Positions 16,581 through 27,308 of a DNA stretch of 64,000 nt are shown here, piece after piece (position 1 is the stretch's first letter; every line of letters starts with the position of its first letter). The stretch is from Kumtagia sp964244725 (lineage in GTDB: Bacteria; Pseudomonadota; Alphaproteobacteria; Rhizobiales; Rhizobiaceae), in contig CAXTJQ010000008.1 of NCBI GenBank assembly GCA_964244725.1, positions 121,231-185,230 on the forward strand, given 5' to 3'. Both the position numbers and the translations under genes were made by a program. Under the pieces are notes generated by a model. It worked only from the letters and a program-made list of their open reading frames with translations. It did not search any database and had not been told where the DNA came from.

Positions 16581-17141
16581 TTAAAAGGCGAAAGCCGACT
16601 GATCGCTCACCATGAGCGGCCGCGCTCTTTCCAGTCCGAGAAGCAGACGCTTAGTCGCGATGCCGCCCGCCGCCGAAAAGCCGCCCAGCTTTCCGCCCGC
16701 GGCGACCACGCGGTGGCAGGGCACGACGAGGGGGACTGGATTGGCGCCCAACGCCTGTCCCGCCTCGCGCGCCATGCCGGGATAGCCTGCGTCCGCGGCG
16801 AGTTGGCCGTAGGTCGTAGTCTCGCCATGACGCAGCAAGCGTGTCCGCGCCAGGATCGCCGCCTGGAATCGATCCCGTTCAGGCGCGGCCAACTCGACAT
16901 CCCAAAACTCGATCCGCTCACCGCGCGCGTAAAGCTCGATCGAGGCAACCACGCGTCCGATCGCGGCCGGCGGCCCGGCGCAGGCTTTCGATGCGCCCCT
17001 TGCCAGCAGCCGCTTCAGCGTCGCGGCTCGGTCGCGCTCCGGCAACTGCACATGACTGACGCGTTCGCCGATCCATGCCACGCCGATCCAGCCGATCGCC
17101 GTTTTGAAGATGTGATTCCCGCCGATCCGGCGTTCGCCCAT
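16581..17141 (-). CDS. ogt: Methylated-DNA-protein-cysteine methyltransferase
   Basis: The product has 186 residues. The C-terminal half is the Ogt/AGT DNA-repair domain: TTTYGQLAADAGYPGMAREA (helix-turn-helix with Arg finger) and the PCHRVV active site, followed by GGFSAAGGIATKRLLL. It removes O6-alkyl groups from guanine by suicidal transfer to the active-site Cys. The ATG at 17141 is chosen because a GGAGG lies seven bases upstream of it; the first ATG at 17162 lacks one. A single gene, convergent with the small secreted-protein gene. Confidence 0.93.
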   Translation of the reverse strand: MGERRIGGNHIFKTAIGWIGVAWIGERVSHVQLPERDRAATLKRLLARGASKACAGPPAAIGRVVASIELYARGERIEFWDVELAAPERDRFQAAILARTRLLRHGETTTYGQLAADAGYPGMAREAGQALGANPVPLVVPCHRVVAAGGKLGGFSAAGGIATKRLLLGLERARPLMVSDQSAFAF

Positions 17142-17276
17142 GCTCGCCTCCGTACGGTTCATCCTATCCCATTACGCGGTTTGGCGCGATGAGGCCGCGC
17201 CTGGCTTTGGCGGATTGATCGATTCATTAAACTTCTGTAAAGCGGCTGAACGTCCACCGGAACGGCAGCGGATGTT

Positions 17277-18104
17277 TTGACGCCAGGCTTGCAAATCTCG
17301 TCCTTCGGCATCGCGCTCGTTGTCGCGGCGCTTTGCGGATGCGCGTCGACCCAGCCGTTGAAGACAGCGGCAGCCGATCCCGACGGCGCCACCGCAGCCT
17401 TCGATTTCGTCGCGCCGCCCGGCTTCGATCTGCCTCAGTCGATGGCCGTGTTGCCCTACGGCTCGCCGCAAATCGCCGCCTCCACGGATGCGACATCGCA
17501 ATTGGCGTCGGTGACGACGCAACCGCCCGGGACCCCGCTCCCGACGATCCAGCCCGTCTCCCAGCCGCCGGTCCCGTCGGTCCATGATGCGACCGTGCCG
17601 CAAAAGGTCGCCGACGCCATCGCCGACACGGGCAACGCGATCGTCGCGAAGGCCGTCGCCACGACCTCGACCGTCGTCGACGCGATCACGCCGTCGAGCT
17701 ATGCCGGGAGCGGACTGCGCGGCGAAGTCGACGAACTGATCCAGAAATACGCCGCCGTCTACGAGGTGCCGGTCGACCTGGTGCGCTCCGTGGTGAAACG
17801 CGAAAGCAACTTCAATCCGGCGGCGACAAACCACGGTCATTGGGGCCTGATGCAGATCAAGCACGCGACCGCGCGCGGCATGGGCTACACCGGCGACGCG
17901 CGCGGCCTTCTCGATGCCGAGACCAATCTGAAATACTCCGTCAAATATCTGCGCGGCGCCTTCGTGGTCGCCAACGGCGACCCGCGCCGGGCCGACCGCC
18001 TCTACCAGACGGGCTATTATTACGACGCCAAGCGCCGGGGTCTGCTCGACGAGACCGGGCTCGGCTCCGATCGGGTTCGGCATCGCGCACGCTCGCCGAT
18101 TTGA
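17277..18104 (+). CDS. Lytic transglycosylase-like lipoprotein
   Basis: The product has 275 residues. The N-terminus has a lipobox-like LVVAALCGCAS, so it is probably a lipoprotein. A Pro/Thr/Val-rich linker spans about residues 30-140. A C-terminal SLT domain follows, with the catalytic Glu in VKRESNFNPAAT, then HWGLMQIKHATARGMGYTG and NLKYSVKYLRGAF. It cleaves the glycan strand of peptidoglycan in the periplasm. The apparent start is a TTG at 17277 after an ATG in the wrong frame; this start is uncertain. The tail after residue 260 is short and Arg-rich. Confidence 0.88.
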   Translation: MTPGLQISSFGIALVVAALCGCASTQPLKTAAADPDGATAAFDFVAPPGFDLPQSMAVLPYGSPQIAASTDATSQLASVTTQPPGTPLPTIQPVSQPPVPSVHDATVPQKVADAIADTGNAIVAKAVATTSTVVDAITPSSYAGSGLRGEVDELIQKYAAVYEVPVDLVRSVVKRESNFNPAATNHGHWGLMQIKHATARGMGYTGDARGLLDAETNLKYSVKYLRGAFVVANGDPRRADRLYQTGYYYDAKRRGLLDETGLGSDRVRHRARSPI

Positions 18105-18122
18105 TCCACCCGGCCGCCACGC

Positions 18123-18419
18123 TCAGATGAAAACCCGGTCGCCTTGTTCGTTGACGATCTGCTGGCCCTTCTTGAGCGCCATGTCGGCCGCCTCTGTCTC
18201 CGACGAAAAGCGGTCGGCGCGCACGAACCGATGCTGCCTGGCGACGCCGTCGATCATCTTCGAGATGACGCCGCAGGTCTGGAACTGGCCTTCGGCCTTG
18301 TAGGGCGTCGCCTGGATGGTGAAGCCGTCATGCTCCACGGCCTGGCCAACCGGTTTCGGCTCGCCGGCGGCCGGCGCTCCCGTCTCGCCGCCGCCGAACA
18401 ATCGCTTCAGAAATGACAT
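18123..18419 (-). CDS. HlyU-family protein
   Basis: The product has 98 residues. MSFLKRLFGGG at the start and the body (VEHDGFTIQATPYKAEGQFQ, TCGVISKMIDG, HRFVRADRFSSETEAADMAL) match the HlyU family found widely in Alphaproteobacteria. Vibrio HlyU is a different, ArsR-type protein, and the regulatory function of this small family is not established. It is the inner portion of a much longer open frame, but the ATG at 18419 is the natural start. Convergent with the transglycosylase gene. Confidence 0.88.
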   Translation of the reverse strand: MSFLKRLFGGGETGAPAAGEPKPVGQAVEHDGFTIQATPYKAEGQFQTCGVISKMIDGVARQHRFVRADRFSSETEAADMALKKGQQIVNEQGDRVFI

Positions 18420-18478
18420 GACCCGCTCTCCGTGCTGGAGCCGAAAATAGGGGCTGGAAAGCGCCGAGACCAGAGGCT

Positions 18479-18904
18479 TTACGGACCGATATGCAAGACG
18501 ATTTCGCGGCCGTGCGGACGGCTTCGGTGCTCGAACAGGTAGATGCCCTGCCACCTGCCGAGGGCCAACCGTCCGCCGCCGATCGGGATCGAGAGCGAGA
18601 CCGCCGTGAGCGCGGCCTTGATGTGAGCCGGCATGTCGTCGGGACCCTCGTCGCGATGGACGAGATAGCGCATCGAGGGATCGTCGGCCGGGGGTGCGAG
18701 ACGCCGGAAGAACGCGTCGAGGTCGCGCCGCACGTCGGGATCGGCGTTTTCCTGGATCAGCAGCGAGCACGAGGTATGGCGCACGAACAGGGTCAGCAGG
18801 CCAGTTTCGGTGTTGGCATCGCGGACGAAGCGGACGACCTGGTCGGTGAATTCGTACAGGCCGGGGCCGGCGGTTTGGAGCGTGATCGTTACGCTGGGAG
18901 GCAT
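18479..18904 (-). CDS. YjbQ-family protein (UPF0047)
   Basis: The product has 141 residues, the normal length for YjbQ/UPF0047 proteins. Recognisable blocks are TLFVRHTSCSLLIQENADPD, the His in VHRDEGPDDMPAHIKAAL and the closing GRLALGRWQGIYLFEHR. Some members have weak thiamin-phosphate synthase activity; the physiological role is unsettled. I chose the ATG at 18904; the frame continues to a TTG at 18940. Upstream on the same strand as the HlyU-family gene with about 60 bases between. Confidence 0.88.
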   Translation of the reverse strand: MPPSVTITLQTAGPGLYEFTDQVVRFVRDANTETGLLTLFVRHTSCSLLIQENADPDVRRDLDAFFRRLAPPADDPSMRYLVHRDEGPDDMPAHIKAALTAVSLSIPIGGGRLALGRWQGIYLFEHRSRPHGREIVLHIGP

Positions 18905-19019
18905 GGATCGGGTCCGGCGATGCGCCACTTGCGTTGACAAAGCGGTTGTGCAGACGCAATCTTTGATGCGCGGACGCCGAAAAGCCAGCTTGTTTTAGAG
19001 ATCGCATCCGGAAGGCGTG

Positions 19020-20972
19020 ATGGTCTGGTTCATATTTTTCGCGACACTCGGATGGTCGGGAACATCGCTCCTCCTGCTGGTCGACCCGACCGCGAAAACG
19101 CGTGGGGCAATCAGACAGGGCGAAAGCCTGCGGATTCATGAACGTTACGCCGAGGTTAAAAACGTTGCCCTTTGGACGTTCTCTTTCGTGCTGGCGGCCC
19201 TGTTGCTCGTGTTCATGTTCATCCTGGCCTTCGTTCGGTTCCGCGAGTTCGTTGCTCTCTACCGGTGGTATGACTACTTCAACCACACTTGGTTTTCCCA
19301 ATGCGTGCTTGGTATCGTGTTCGGCGCGGTGCTCGCCCTCTGGCTTCGCAGCATCTACTTTCTGAAAAGCGGCAAGGACATGTCGATGCCGCAGAAGATC
19401 GAGGGGATCGCCCTCATCCTGCTTTTCCTAGTCGGATCGAGCTCCACGTCCCTGTTCGACCTTCTGAAAGGCGCATCCTTCGACGCGGGCGGCGTCGCCC
19501 TCAAACTTGCGGGGGCGTCGGCGGACGGCGGAAAGTCGACAGAGCAACCCAACAATATCCTTCCCTACAACAACATTTCACCTGGTTGTGGCGACCAATG
19601 CTCAGGCGAGGAATACGGCTTCAGAATCCTGGGTGATCTGAACGCATATATGAAAGCGGATGCTAAGCGTATCAGCGCGGATCTCGCCGCCCTTTACGCG
19701 GACAAGCCTGCCGGCGCGCCGTTGTTTCAGGCGAAGCAGCGGGTCGCGTCGATCTGGGCCGCGAGCATTTTTTTCGACAGCAGCCTCAACAATTATATTG
19801 GCTGCATCAGGATGCTGAACACGGCGACAAAGGACGTCAAATACGGACGCTCGGAAATCCTTTCGCTCAGGACTGTCATCTCTGAACTCTACGCGATGTC
19901 TAATGACTGGCCTGGTGGAATGCAAACGTCCGCCACAGCCGGCAATCTATCTTCAACGCGAACGGCCGACGCATTGGCCAGCTTATTGAAAGACTTCAAA
20001 GAGAAGTTCAAAAACTTTGCAAGCGATTTGAAAATACACGCCAGCCGCATTCCGCAGCTGGTGGACAAGAACAACCTCTGTTCAAGAAAAAATCCTGACC
20101 CGCACGGTTCTGCCGAGTTCGCCGGATTCATGGATAGACAACGCCCCTATCTGGCGCTTCTCTACGCCGCGCTTCTGCAACTCGATCATCAGGAACTCGA
20201 TGCGATCGAGGTTCTGGAAGCCTGGCAGACTGCCTACGAAACGTCCGCGCAGGCGTCCGGGCAAGTCAGCGACGCTGAAAAAGCGATAGCCAAATGGTTT
20301 CGGCTGAGGGTCCATAATGCGCAATACCTGCTTTATGAATCGCTATTCCGCCGCGATCCGGTACAGCCTTTGTCCGTGGTCAAGAACCATCTCGCCAAGA
20401 CGGAACAGGTGATCGACCTTCTCAACTCGATTCCGCGCGTCAGGAAGGTCTATGAGCAGGCATTCGAAGGCAGCCACGTCGATCTGGTCGGCTCGAACTT
20501 CGCAAAGGATGCGGATTATCCCCAGATTTGCCCGGATGGAGCGACGACCGACGAGATGATGCTGAGCAACGTCCTGCTTCTATCAAAAGCGGTGTTCACG
20601 TTACGCGCAATCCGACATCCATCATTGGCGCGCGCCAATCTCCGCAAGGTAAACCTCTATGCCGAGCAGATCGCCAATGCAGACTACGGCTGCCTTGACG
20701 TGAAATTAGGCGCTGGAAATAGTCAAGCCGAACGAGCGGAGCATATGCGGGTCTTCGCCCTTTATGCACAGTCGAGAATCCAAGACTTCCCAATCGCGGG
20801 CAGAGACGCAAACGCATGGATCCTTGATCAACTGCGCAAAGAGATCGGCGCGCTTAACGTGGCCAAATCGATCGTCGAAAAATATCCTGAGTCCGTCACC
20901 CCGACTTTGCGTGAGGAATTGGATCCTCTTCTTGAGGAAGCACAATCTCTGGCTAATCGCATGACGATGTGA
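19020..20972 (+). CDS. Large orphan membrane protein, unknown function
   Basis: The product has 650 residues and I do not recognise it. The N-terminal 140 residues hold about four membrane segments (VWFIFFATLGWSGTSLLLLV; ALWTFSFVLAALLLVFMFIL; a segment around VLGIVFGAVLALWL; IEGIALILLFLVGSSS). The remaining 500 residues are soluble and mostly helical, with TPR-like heptad patterns (for example LYAALLQLDHQELDAIEVLE; WFRLRVHNAQYLLYESLF) but no catalytic motif. Five or more Cys occur. Base composition is visibly less GC-rich than the neighbours, suggesting acquisition. The ATG at 19020 is preceded by an in-frame GTG and a GGAAGG. Confidence 0.75.
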   Translation: MVWFIFFATLGWSGTSLLLLVDPTAKTRGAIRQGESLRIHERYAEVKNVALWTFSFVLAALLLVFMFILAFVRFREFVALYRWYDYFNHTWFSQCVLGIVFGAVLALWLRSIYFLKSGKDMSMPQKIEGIALILLFLVGSSSTSLFDLLKGASFDAGGVALKLAGASADGGKSTEQPNNILPYNNISPGCGDQCSGEEYGFRILGDLNAYMKADAKRISADLAALYADKPAGAPLFQAKQRVASIWAASIFFDSSLNNYIGCIRMLNTATKDVKYGRSEILSLRTVISELYAMSNDWPGGMQTSATAGNLSSTRTADALASLLKDFKEKFKNFASDLKIHASRIPQLVDKNNLCSRKNPDPHGSAEFAGFMDRQRPYLALLYAALLQLDHQELDAIEVLEAWQTAYETSAQASGQVSDAEKAIAKWFRLRVHNAQYLLYESLFRRDPVQPLSVVKNHLAKTEQVIDLLNSIPRVRKVYEQAFEGSHVDLVGSNFAKDADYPQICPDGATTDEMMLSNVLLLSKAVFTLRAIRHPSLARANLRKVNLYAEQIANADYGCLDVKLGAGNSQAERAEHMRVFALYAQSRIQDFPIAGRDANAWILDQLRKEIGALNVAKSIVEKYPESVTPTLREELDPLLEEAQSLANRMTM

Positions 20973-21066
20973 CGCCTGCGGCTTAACCCGGCTATCGCCG
21001 AAACGCGATCGTGTTAAATTAGACGAAAATTGCGCAGCCCCAACAAAGTTAAACGTGCACGTCTCG

Positions 21067-21159
21067 TCAAACCGCCGCCATCGGCGGATCCGCCATGGCA
21101 ACGCCCGAAACCATCATCAATGCGATGGCGACAAGAAGAATGGTCCTGAAGAGAGTCAT
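21067..21159 (-). CDS. 30-residue secreted small protein
   Basis: A short frame encodes MTLFRTILLVAIALMMVSGV followed by a ten-residue tail containing AMADPP. It reads as a signal peptide or single membrane segment with almost no mature part. A CCGGAGGC ribosome site lies six bases before the ATG. It sits in the 270-base gap downstream of rpoD on the same strand. Small hydrophobic proteins of this kind are usually missed by gene callers; function unknown. Confidence 0.5.
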   Translation of the reverse strand: MTLFRTILLVAIALMMVSGVAMADPPMAAV

Positions 21160-21243
21160 GTCTGCCTCCGGCGACATCGTCGAACGTTTAAGATAACCAC
21201 GCGTCGCCTGAATGGCAAGTGAACGAAACACTTGCGCCTCCGA

Positions 21244-23277
<2,034 letters not shown>

Positions 23278-23575
23278 TGTTCGTCGTCTCCTGTCGCGCC
23301 GTGCCGTGCGCCTGTGAGTGCGGGGCGAAGGCCCCGTCCATTCCATCAGGCCGCCAGACCAGCCCCTTTGCTTTCGTTCCGACTTCGGGTAATCTTGCTA
23401 GGTGGAGCGGCTATGGGTCCCGTCGAGTCCCGATCGCGCATTTCGGCGATATACCAGCGCCTGGAAGCGCCGGATGATCGAATCGTCCTGATCCCGATAA
23501 TCATGCGAAACGTCAACCGGCTGTCACATGATTCGCGTTAAAAAAGCGAATCAATTGAAACCCTTCGCGGCTGGT

Positions 23576-25492
23576 TTACGCCTTTTCGATTCGTCCGGAG
23601 GGTATTCCGAAGCCTTCGATCAACGCCTCGGTCGCATGCAGGTCGTGAAACTGCGACTGGATTTCGATGAAATGGTGATAGTTCTGCTCTGACGGATCGG
23701 CGTCCAGGGCGGTCTGGGCCAATCTCAATTCCCTATGTAATGCGCCTGCGCTGTGCTGCAAGTGCAGCGCCTGGGCGAAGGCGTCGCGCGCGTCCTCCAT
23801 CGCCGCGCCTTCAAGCAGGGGCCAAAGCCGGGCTCGGCGAACCAGGGCGACGGAGCGGTCCCATATCTCATCCAGACCCCCCGCCACGATGCGCTCGCGC
23901 AACGTCTCGACGTCGCCGGCCCCGCCATGGGCCACCGCATCGATGATCGCGGCATGCAGACGCCGCAGATCGGGATGGAGCAGTTCCAACGCTTCGACCT
24001 GCTCGAAATGCTCGTCGATCAGCAGCGGATGGCTGACGAGCCCGACCAGGATCGCGGTCTCGCGCAGCGGCATGGAGCCGCCGACGCGCTTGACCATGGC
24101 GGATCGCGCGAGGCTGTCGGACACGGCGATCCGCTCCGAAGCTTGGCCCCGGCGATCGGCCGGCTGACCGTTGCGACCGCGAATAGCGGGTCCCTGGCGG
24201 GTCCGCGTCGGCCCGAAAAACGCCAGGACGCGTTCCCGCATGTCCTGCGCATAATGGTAACGCACGCTCTCGTCGCGAATTCGCCCGGTCAGTTCGCGCA
24301 GCCTCCGTTCGAGATCGGCCCGCCGCTCGGGCGTATCGAAGATTCCGCCGGAAGTTTCGCGGAGCCACAGCAGTTCCGAGAGCGGCCGCGCCTCCTGGAG
24401 CACGGCGCGGAAGGCTGTCGCGCCCTCCGCCTTGACCAGATCGTCCGGGTCCTTTCCGTCCGGCAACAGGGCGAAGCGGGCGGTGCGGCCCGGCTGGACG
24501 GCGGGGAGGATCAGATCGGCGGCGCGCCATGCCGCGCGCAGGCCGGCCTGGTCGCCGTCGAAGCAGAGAACCGGCTCGGGCGACAGACGCCAGAGCAGGT
24601 CGATTTGGTTCTCGGTCAGCGCCGTGCCGAGCGGCGCGACCACGTTGGCGAAGCCCGCCTGGTCGAGCGCAATCACGTCCATATAGCCCTCGACGGCGAT
24701 GATGGCGGCGTCCTTGGCCAGCCCCTTGCGGGCGCGCGCGAGATTGTAGAGCACCATGCCCTTGCGGAAGAGTTCGGTGTCGGGCGAGTTCATGTATTTC
24801 GCCGAGACCTCCGACGACATGGCGCGCCCGCCGAAGGCGATGACCCTGCCGCGTGAATCCTCGATCGGAAACATGATCCGGTCGCGGAACCAGTCGTAGG
24901 AGACCGGAATGTCGTCGCCGAACCGGACGAGCCCGCAGGCTTCGATCTGGTCCTTCGCCACGTTCCTGCCGGCAAGATGTTCCTTCAGCGCGTTGCGGCT
25001 GTCTGGCGCGAAGCCGAGGCGGAATTTCTGCTGGGTCGACTGCGCCAATCCGCGGTCGCGCAGGTACGCCCGCGCCCTGGCGCCGACCGCCGACTGCAAT
25101 TGCCGCTGGAAGAAGGCCGTCGCCATTTCCATCACGTCATGCAAGCTGGCGCGCTCGCGGTCCCGGGCCTCCTCCTGCTCGTCGCGCGCGGGCATCGGCA
25201 CGCCGGCCAGGCCGGCGATGCGCTCGACGGCCTCGGGAAATCCGAGTCCGTCGAGTTCGGTCAGGAATTTGAAATGATCGCCCGTCACGCCACAGCCGAA
25301 GCAGTGATAGCGGCCCTTGCGGTCCTCGCAATGGAACGACGGCGATTTCTCGCCGTGGAACGGGCAGCAGGCCCAATAATCGCCGCGCGCCGCGTTGGTC
25401 TTTCGCTTGTCCCACGAGACGCGCGCGCCGACCACCGAGGAAATCGGAACGCGGTCGCGTATTTCGTCGAGAAATGAAGGTGGAAAGCGCAT
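23576..25492 (-). CDS. dnaG: DNA primase
   Basis: The product has 638 residues. The CHC2-type zinc ribbon (CCPFHGEKSPSFHCEDRKGR, then YHCFGCG) is followed by the RNA polymerase domain and the TOPRIM fold (AIIAVEGYMDVIALDQAGF; VLCFDGDQAGLRAA). A C-terminal DnaB-interaction region completes it. It makes RNA primers for replication. About 300 bases separate it from rpoD downstream. The ATG at 25492 begins with the conserved MRFPPSFLDEI. Its start region is overlapped on the opposite strand by the 5' part of the decayed brnT frame. Confidence 0.97.
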   Translation of the reverse strand: MRFPPSFLDEIRDRVPISSVVGARVSWDKRKTNAARGDYWACCPFHGEKSPSFHCEDRKGRYHCFGCGVTGDHFKFLTELDGLGFPEAVERIAGLAGVPMPARDEQEEARDRERASLHDVMEMATAFFQRQLQSAVGARARAYLRDRGLAQSTQQKFRLGFAPDSRNALKEHLAGRNVAKDQIEACGLVRFGDDIPVSYDWFRDRIMFPIEDSRGRVIAFGGRAMSSEVSAKYMNSPDTELFRKGMVLYNLARARKGLAKDAAIIAVEGYMDVIALDQAGFANVVAPLGTALTENQIDLLWRLSPEPVLCFDGDQAGLRAAWRAADLILPAVQPGRTARFALLPDGKDPDDLVKAEGATAFRAVLQEARPLSELLWLRETSGGIFDTPERRADLERRLRELTGRIRDESVRYHYAQDMRERVLAFFGPTRTRQGPAIRGRNGQPADRRGQASERIAVSDSLARSAMVKRVGGSMPLRETAILVGLVSHPLLIDEHFEQVEALELLHPDLRRLHAAIIDAVAHGGAGDVETLRERIVAGGLDEIWDRSVALVRRARLWPLLEGAAMEDARDAFAQALHLQHSAGALHRELRLAQTALDADPSEQNYHHFIEIQSQFHDLHATEALIEGFGIPSGRIEKA

Positions 25493-25536
25493 TGGCTGGC
25501 TCGGTTCAGCCTCATATAAGGATTGGGCGTCGTCCT

Positions 25537-25734
25537 GACGACCCGCAACGCGGAGCGTACCCGCTTTTCACAGGCTTGCAGCGAGCGGCACACGAAGAGC
25601 CGTCTCCACAACAGGGAGAGGCCCGTATCCAGGCGATCTGCAGATCGTTCAATCGAACGATCGTCATTATCTATGTAATAAGAGAGGGCCGGTGCAGGAT
25701 AATTTCAGCTTGGCCGGCGGACAAAAATGAATAA
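25537..25734 (+). pseudogene. brnT: Decayed brnT toxin gene
   Basis: The frame ending at 25734 carries the C-terminal half of a BrnT ribonuclease toxin: PDDPQRGAY, then HEEPSPQQGEARIQAICRSF, then VIIYVIREGRCRIISAWPAD (the family pattern is GE.R...IGRS...R....Y..R....RIISAR.A). The N-terminal part that should contain the FEWD.KA..N..KHGV.F-type signature and the first catalytic residues is missing; upstream sequence runs into the dnaG start region instead. Its last codons overlap the brnA start, exactly the normal brnT-brnA arrangement. The IG to IC and SAR to SAW changes add to the evidence of decay. Confidence 0.75.
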
Positions 25735-26062
25735 AGAAAACATCGTCAGATATTCGGCGGATGAAATCCGTCGCATGGTTGCCGCCGGCGAAACCCAGAG
25801 CGATTGGGCAAAGTTCGACGCCATGACCGATGCCGACATCGAAGCGCAGATGCGCGACGATCCCGATTGGCAGAATTCTAAAAACATCGACTGGTCAAAG
25901 GCGACCGTCGTCTATCCCGTATCGAAGAACGCCGTGTCGATCCGCCTGGACGCGGATGTGCTCGATTTCTTCAAGGCGAGCGGCAAAGGCTACCAGACCA
26001 GAATCAACGCGGTGCTGCGCCATTTCATGCGGGAGACGATGAAAAGCGAGAGGGTCGGCTGA
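25727..26062 (+). CDS. brnA: BrnA-type antitoxin
   Basis: The product has 111 residues. BrnA features are the N-terminal dimer region (DEIRRMVAAGETQSDWAKFD), the Asp/Asp-rich DADIEAQMRDDPDW, and the C-terminal ribbon-helix-helix (AVSIRLDADVLDFFKASGKG, YQTRINAVLRHFM). BrnA neutralises BrnT and represses the operon. Here the toxin upstream is a fragment, so this antitoxin is an orphan; it may persist as a regulator or as protection against an incoming BrnT. It ends just before a shared bidirectional terminator. Confidence 0.92.
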   Translation: MNKENIVRYSADEIRRMVAAGETQSDWAKFDAMTDADIEAQMRDDPDWQNSKNIDWSKATVVYPVSKNAVSIRLDADVLDFFKASGKGYQTRINAVLRHFMRETMKSERVG

Positions 26063-26075
26063 ATGCCGGTCAATA

Positions 26076-26101
26076 AAGGGCGGCCCTCGGAAGCCGCCCT
26101 T
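26076..26101. terminator. Bidirectional terminator between brnA and the RcnB-like gene
   Basis: AAGGGCGGC (26076-26084) and GCCGCCCTT (26093-26101) are perfect inverted repeats with an 8-base loop, placed between two convergent stop codons. T/A runs are short, so termination efficiency is uncertain, but the position is typical. Confidence 0.7.
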
Positions 26102-26121
26102 CCTTCTGACCGATCCGTCGA

Positions 26122-26496
26122 TCAGTTCGCCGCGAACAAACCTGCGATGACGCCGGTCGCGATGCTCACGAGCAGGTAGTCATTGCCGACGCGGATCCAT
26201 TCCTGGCCCCGGGCTGGGCGGCGCAGGCCGTAGCGGCTGTAGTCGCGAATCGCCTGATGGCTCTTCCAGCTCGAATAGCGCTGGCCCTGCCTGAAGCTCG
26301 ACTTGCGCACGACCTTCCTGCTGACATTGCCGTTCTTCTTGACGACGACCCGCTTGCGGACGACATCCTTCTTGGCGACCAGCTGGACGTTCGGCGTGGA
26401 CGCGTTGCGGCCGGCGTTGAAAGGCGCGGCCTGGGCGCCGACACTCGGGATGGCGAGCATCGAAAGGGCGATGGCGGAAAGAACGAGGCGTTTCAT
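26122..26496 (-). CDS. RcnB-like secreted protein
   Basis: The product has 124 residues. The signal peptide (MKRLVLSAIALSMLAIPSVG, then AQA) is followed by a basic Lys/Val-rich segment and the RcnB-type block RDYSRYGLRRPARGQEWIRV, then GNDYLLVSIATGVIAGLFA. Escherichia coli RcnB is a periplasmic protein linked to nickel/cobalt homeostasis, but many alphaproteobacterial copies have unknown roles. A single gene convergent with brnA. Confidence 0.88.
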   Translation of the reverse strand: MKRLVLSAIALSMLAIPSVGAQAAPFNAGRNASTPNVQLVAKKDVVRKRVVVKKNGNVSRKVVRKSSFRQGQRYSSWKSHQAIRDYSRYGLRRPARGQEWIRVGNDYLLVSIATGVIAGLFAAN

Positions 26497-26887
26497 GGCG
26501 TGTACTCCTTGGCTGTCGATGCGTCATACCTAGGCCTTCGAGAATGAACCGAAACTGAATGCCAATATTAAGTTTTTGTAACGTATTCAGGTAATTATCC
26601 GAATATTCTTGATGGCTTGAATGAGCGTCAGACGTTTGGCCGCCTCGTTCGGCTCGGACGGGCATGGAGCTATCATGAAGCTTAGGTGGCCTATGTCGCC
26701 ATATGGCGCGAAAGACACAGTCTCACGCCATTGCCGACATGGCGCGTCGCTCCCCGGCAGGCGCGACCGACGGACATAAGATATTAGCCGGATAATATAA
26801 TGCAGGACATGCGATGCTAGAAAATTACACCCATCCCAGCCTGACCGGGCCTACGCTCCGCGCCTTCGTCGCGTCGAAAGCGGCGGC
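26497..26887. other. 390-base AT-richer intergenic region
   Basis: Upstream of the RcnB-like gene and of the Na/Pi remnant I see no long reading frame. A 25-codon frame begins at 26815 (MLENYTHPSL) and ends in an ATGA overlap with the remnant. The 26550-26600 and 26780-26815 parts are AT-rich (for example GGATAATATAATG) and could contain promoters for both flanking genes. Around 26690-26740 there are dispersed CATGGCG/CGCCAT inverted repeats. Confidence 0.5.
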
Positions 26888-27203
26888 ATGAGCGGGTCGG
26901 TCGTCCTGATCCATCTTGCCGGGGCGGTCGCGCTGCTGCTCTTTGCCACCCGTATGGTGCGGACCGGCGTGGAGCGGCAACTGGTCCAGGAAAAGGACAG
27001 CCTGCGCACGCTGGAAAAAGCAGGCGAGCCAGAGCTATTTCGGCCGGCTACGCGAAGGCGCGTCGAAGAGCATCGAGACGAGTTCGATCCATCTCGACAC
27101 CATCTGCGACCTGAAGCAGATCAACTCGCTGCTGGCCGCGATGGCCTTTCCCGTGCTGGAAGAGGCCGGGCTTCTGACGGGCAGCCGCCTGCGCGCGGGC
27201 TGA
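26888..27203 (+). pseudogene. Na/Pi cotransporter remnant with internal deletion and frameshift
   Basis: The first 30 codons (MSGSVVLIHLAGAVALLLFA, then TRMVRTGVER) are the N-terminus of the Na/Pi cotransporter family. They are fused directly to RLVQEKDALR-type sequence (here QLVQEKDSLRTLEKA), and after a one-base frame change the text continues as QSYFGRLREGASKSIETSSI, HLDTICDLKQINSLL and FPVLEEAGLL, the PhoU-like C-terminal domain of the same family. Roughly 400 or more residues of transport domain are absent. The result is a 316-base deletion scar and cannot encode a transporter. Confidence 0.78.
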
Positions 27204-27308
27204 CCAGCCAAAAAATCTGATCGGTCGCCACTCATTTCTCGATTGCCCGCCTCGCCGGTCCATGGTCTGAGGCGCACACAATCGAGGATCGCCTTCCGGC
27301 GTCGAACC

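Noticed and set aside
18934..18962. TTGACA-like promoter before the orphan membrane protein
   Set aside because: The matching -10 candidate (CAATCT) is poor; too weak to list as a feature.
21213..21235. Inverted repeat GCAAGTG / CACTTGC near the rpoD stop as a terminator
   Set aside because: Seven-base stem without a T run in the direction of rpoD; could be chance.
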